In this document: positions 63,448 to 64,000 of the stretch, piece after piece | Numbering within the stretch: the stretch's first letter is position 1 | How the letters are laid out: every line of letters starts with the position of its first letter | Origin: Ralstonia sp. UBA689 | GTDB taxonomy: Bacteria > Pseudomonadota > Gammaproteobacteria > Burkholderiales > Burkholderiaceae | Direction of reading: 5' to 3' | Assembly: GCF_002298975.1 (NCBI RefSeq) | Contig: NZ_DBMV01000024.1 | Coordinates: forward strand, 1 to 64,000 | Length of the DNA: 64,000 bases | Position numbers and translations under genes: made by a program | The notes under the pieces: model-generated | Seen by the model: the letters and a program-made list of their open reading frames with translations, nothing else | The model's database searches: none | What the model was told of the DNA's origin: nothing

Positions 63448-64000
63448 ACTTGCCGCTGATGACACACCGGCCCCGGCTGGGGCAATCCATGGTACGGGCC
63501 AACATGGTCGGCGCGGGGGCGGCACTGAGCATTGCCGGCTTCCTGCTCATCGTGTTCCAGTTCATCGCGTTGCATGCGGCGCTCGTACGAGACGTGCATG
63601 TGCAGGCACGCATCATCGGCGCGAACAGCGTGGCGGCGCTGCTCTTCAATGACCGGCGTGCTGCCGATGAGACGTTGGGCGCGCTGGGCTCATCACCGTC
63701 GCTGCGCGCCGCGGGTGTGTTCACGGCATTGCGCAAGCCCCTGGCGCTGTACCAGCACGGCGATGCGGCATCCGTGCAGGCGCCCGACGCTGCCATGCTG
63801 CGCGAGGCCGACGTGTCCACGCTGACCACGCTGGAGGTGGTCGAGCCGGTGGAGTCCGAGCGCCGAGTGATCGGCTATGTGGTCATCCGCTCCAGCCTGT
63901 CCGAGCTGTACATGCAATTGCTCGGCTATGCGGTCCTTACGGTGTCGGTCGGTATCGGTGCGATGGGCGTCGCTTACCTGGTGATCGCCCGCATGCGTCG
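63444..64000 (+). CDS. Inner-membrane sensor protein, CHASE8-like, 3' partial
   Basis: The ATG at 63444 overlaps the YfiR-like stop, and the frame stays open to the end of the window (185 residues visible). It begins with a membrane span (ALSIAGFLLIVFQFIALHAAL). The periplasmic domain contains HVQARIIGANSVAALLFNDR and RAADETLGALGSSPSLRAA, the wording of CHASE8 sensors. A second span follows (LLGYAVLTVSVGIGAMGVAY). The cytoplasmic output, which lies outside the window, is expected to be HAMP-GGDEF (YfiN-like) or a histidine kinase. It forms a translationally coupled trio with the receptor and YfiR. Confidence 0.85.
   Translation, partial: MNLPLMTHRPRLGQSMVRANMVGAGAALSIAGFLLIVFQFIALHAALVRDVHVQARIIGANSVAALLFNDRRAADETLGALGSSPSLRAAGVFTALRKPLALYQHGDAASVQAPDAAMLREADVSTLTTLEVVEPVESERRVIGYVVIRSSLSELYMQLLGYAVLTVSVGIGAMGVAYLVIARMR

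Noticed and set aside
1..64000. CRISPR arrays, tRNA or rRNA genes, insertion sequences and phage attachment sites.
   Set aside because: No regularly spaced repeats, cloverleaf-like sequences, transposase frames with terminal repeats or integrase genes were seen on reading both strands. A dedicated tRNA/ncRNA scan was not possible.

Overview
The window looks like part of a Ralstonia chromosome (Burkholderiaceae, Betaproteobacteria). This rests on the high GC content with strongly C/G-ending codons, the Ralstonia-like wording of AcnB, EF-G and FdxA, the imuA-imuB-dnaE2 cassette, and a T6SS cluster with TagJ and TagK. The genus is an inference from remembered protein sequences, not from a search.

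Layout. 1-2.4 kb: the 3' part of a BvgS-like hybrid sensor kinase. 2.5-8.3 kb: a LexA-boxed SOS mutasome operon (imuA, imuB, dnaE2). 8.9-17.6 kb: housekeeping and accessory genes (XRE regulator with a low-complexity tail, SLC13-type permease, aldo/keto reductase with a divergent LysR regulator, a stand-alone EF-G, a Crp/Fnr regulator, an Mpo1-like membrane protein, a crotonase and ferredoxin FdxA). 17.8-20.6 kb: acnB with a readable sigma70 promoter, a palindromic operator candidate and a rho-independent terminator.

20.7-50.1 kb: a complete type VI secretion system. A leftward arm (tagK-tagJ-tssE-tssF-tssG-tssA) and a rightward arm (clpV-tssB-tssC-hcp-lipoprotein-vgrG-effector module-PAAR-tssJ-tssK-tssL-tssM-second DotU/OmpA protein) diverge from an AT-rich 430-bp region. 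The effector module sits inside the core operon. It holds a lipoprotein, a Tle3-like alpha/beta-hydrolase, a Tla3-like adaptor and a small unrecognised exported protein. The vgrG-lipoprotein-lipase-adaptor order is the one I recall for the P. aeruginosa vgrG2b-tli3-tle3-tla3 locus. No Fha, PpkA, PppA, TagF or sigma54 activator gene is visible.

50.1-50.9 kb: a decayed gene, probably an M30-type metallopeptidase. 51.2-60.0 kb: a 2-aminoethylphosphonate (AEP) uptake and degradation cluster (ATPase, fused permease, PhnX, binding protein, FAD oxidoreductase) flanked by two related LysR regulators, with a HAD phosphatase between the second regulator and the cluster. No PhnW transaminase is present, so the FAD enzyme may supply phosphonoacetaldehyde to PhnX. 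60.2-60.7 kb: an orphan ATP-synthase epsilon subunit. 60.8-64 kb: a translationally coupled TonB-dependent receptor, YfiR-like protein and inner-membrane sensor that runs off the window.

Best candidates for under-described biology are the T6SS effector island with its mosaic-looking vgrG tail and unknown exported proteins, the diverged second DotU/OmpA protein after tssM, the PhnW-less AEP pathway, and the orphan AtpC.
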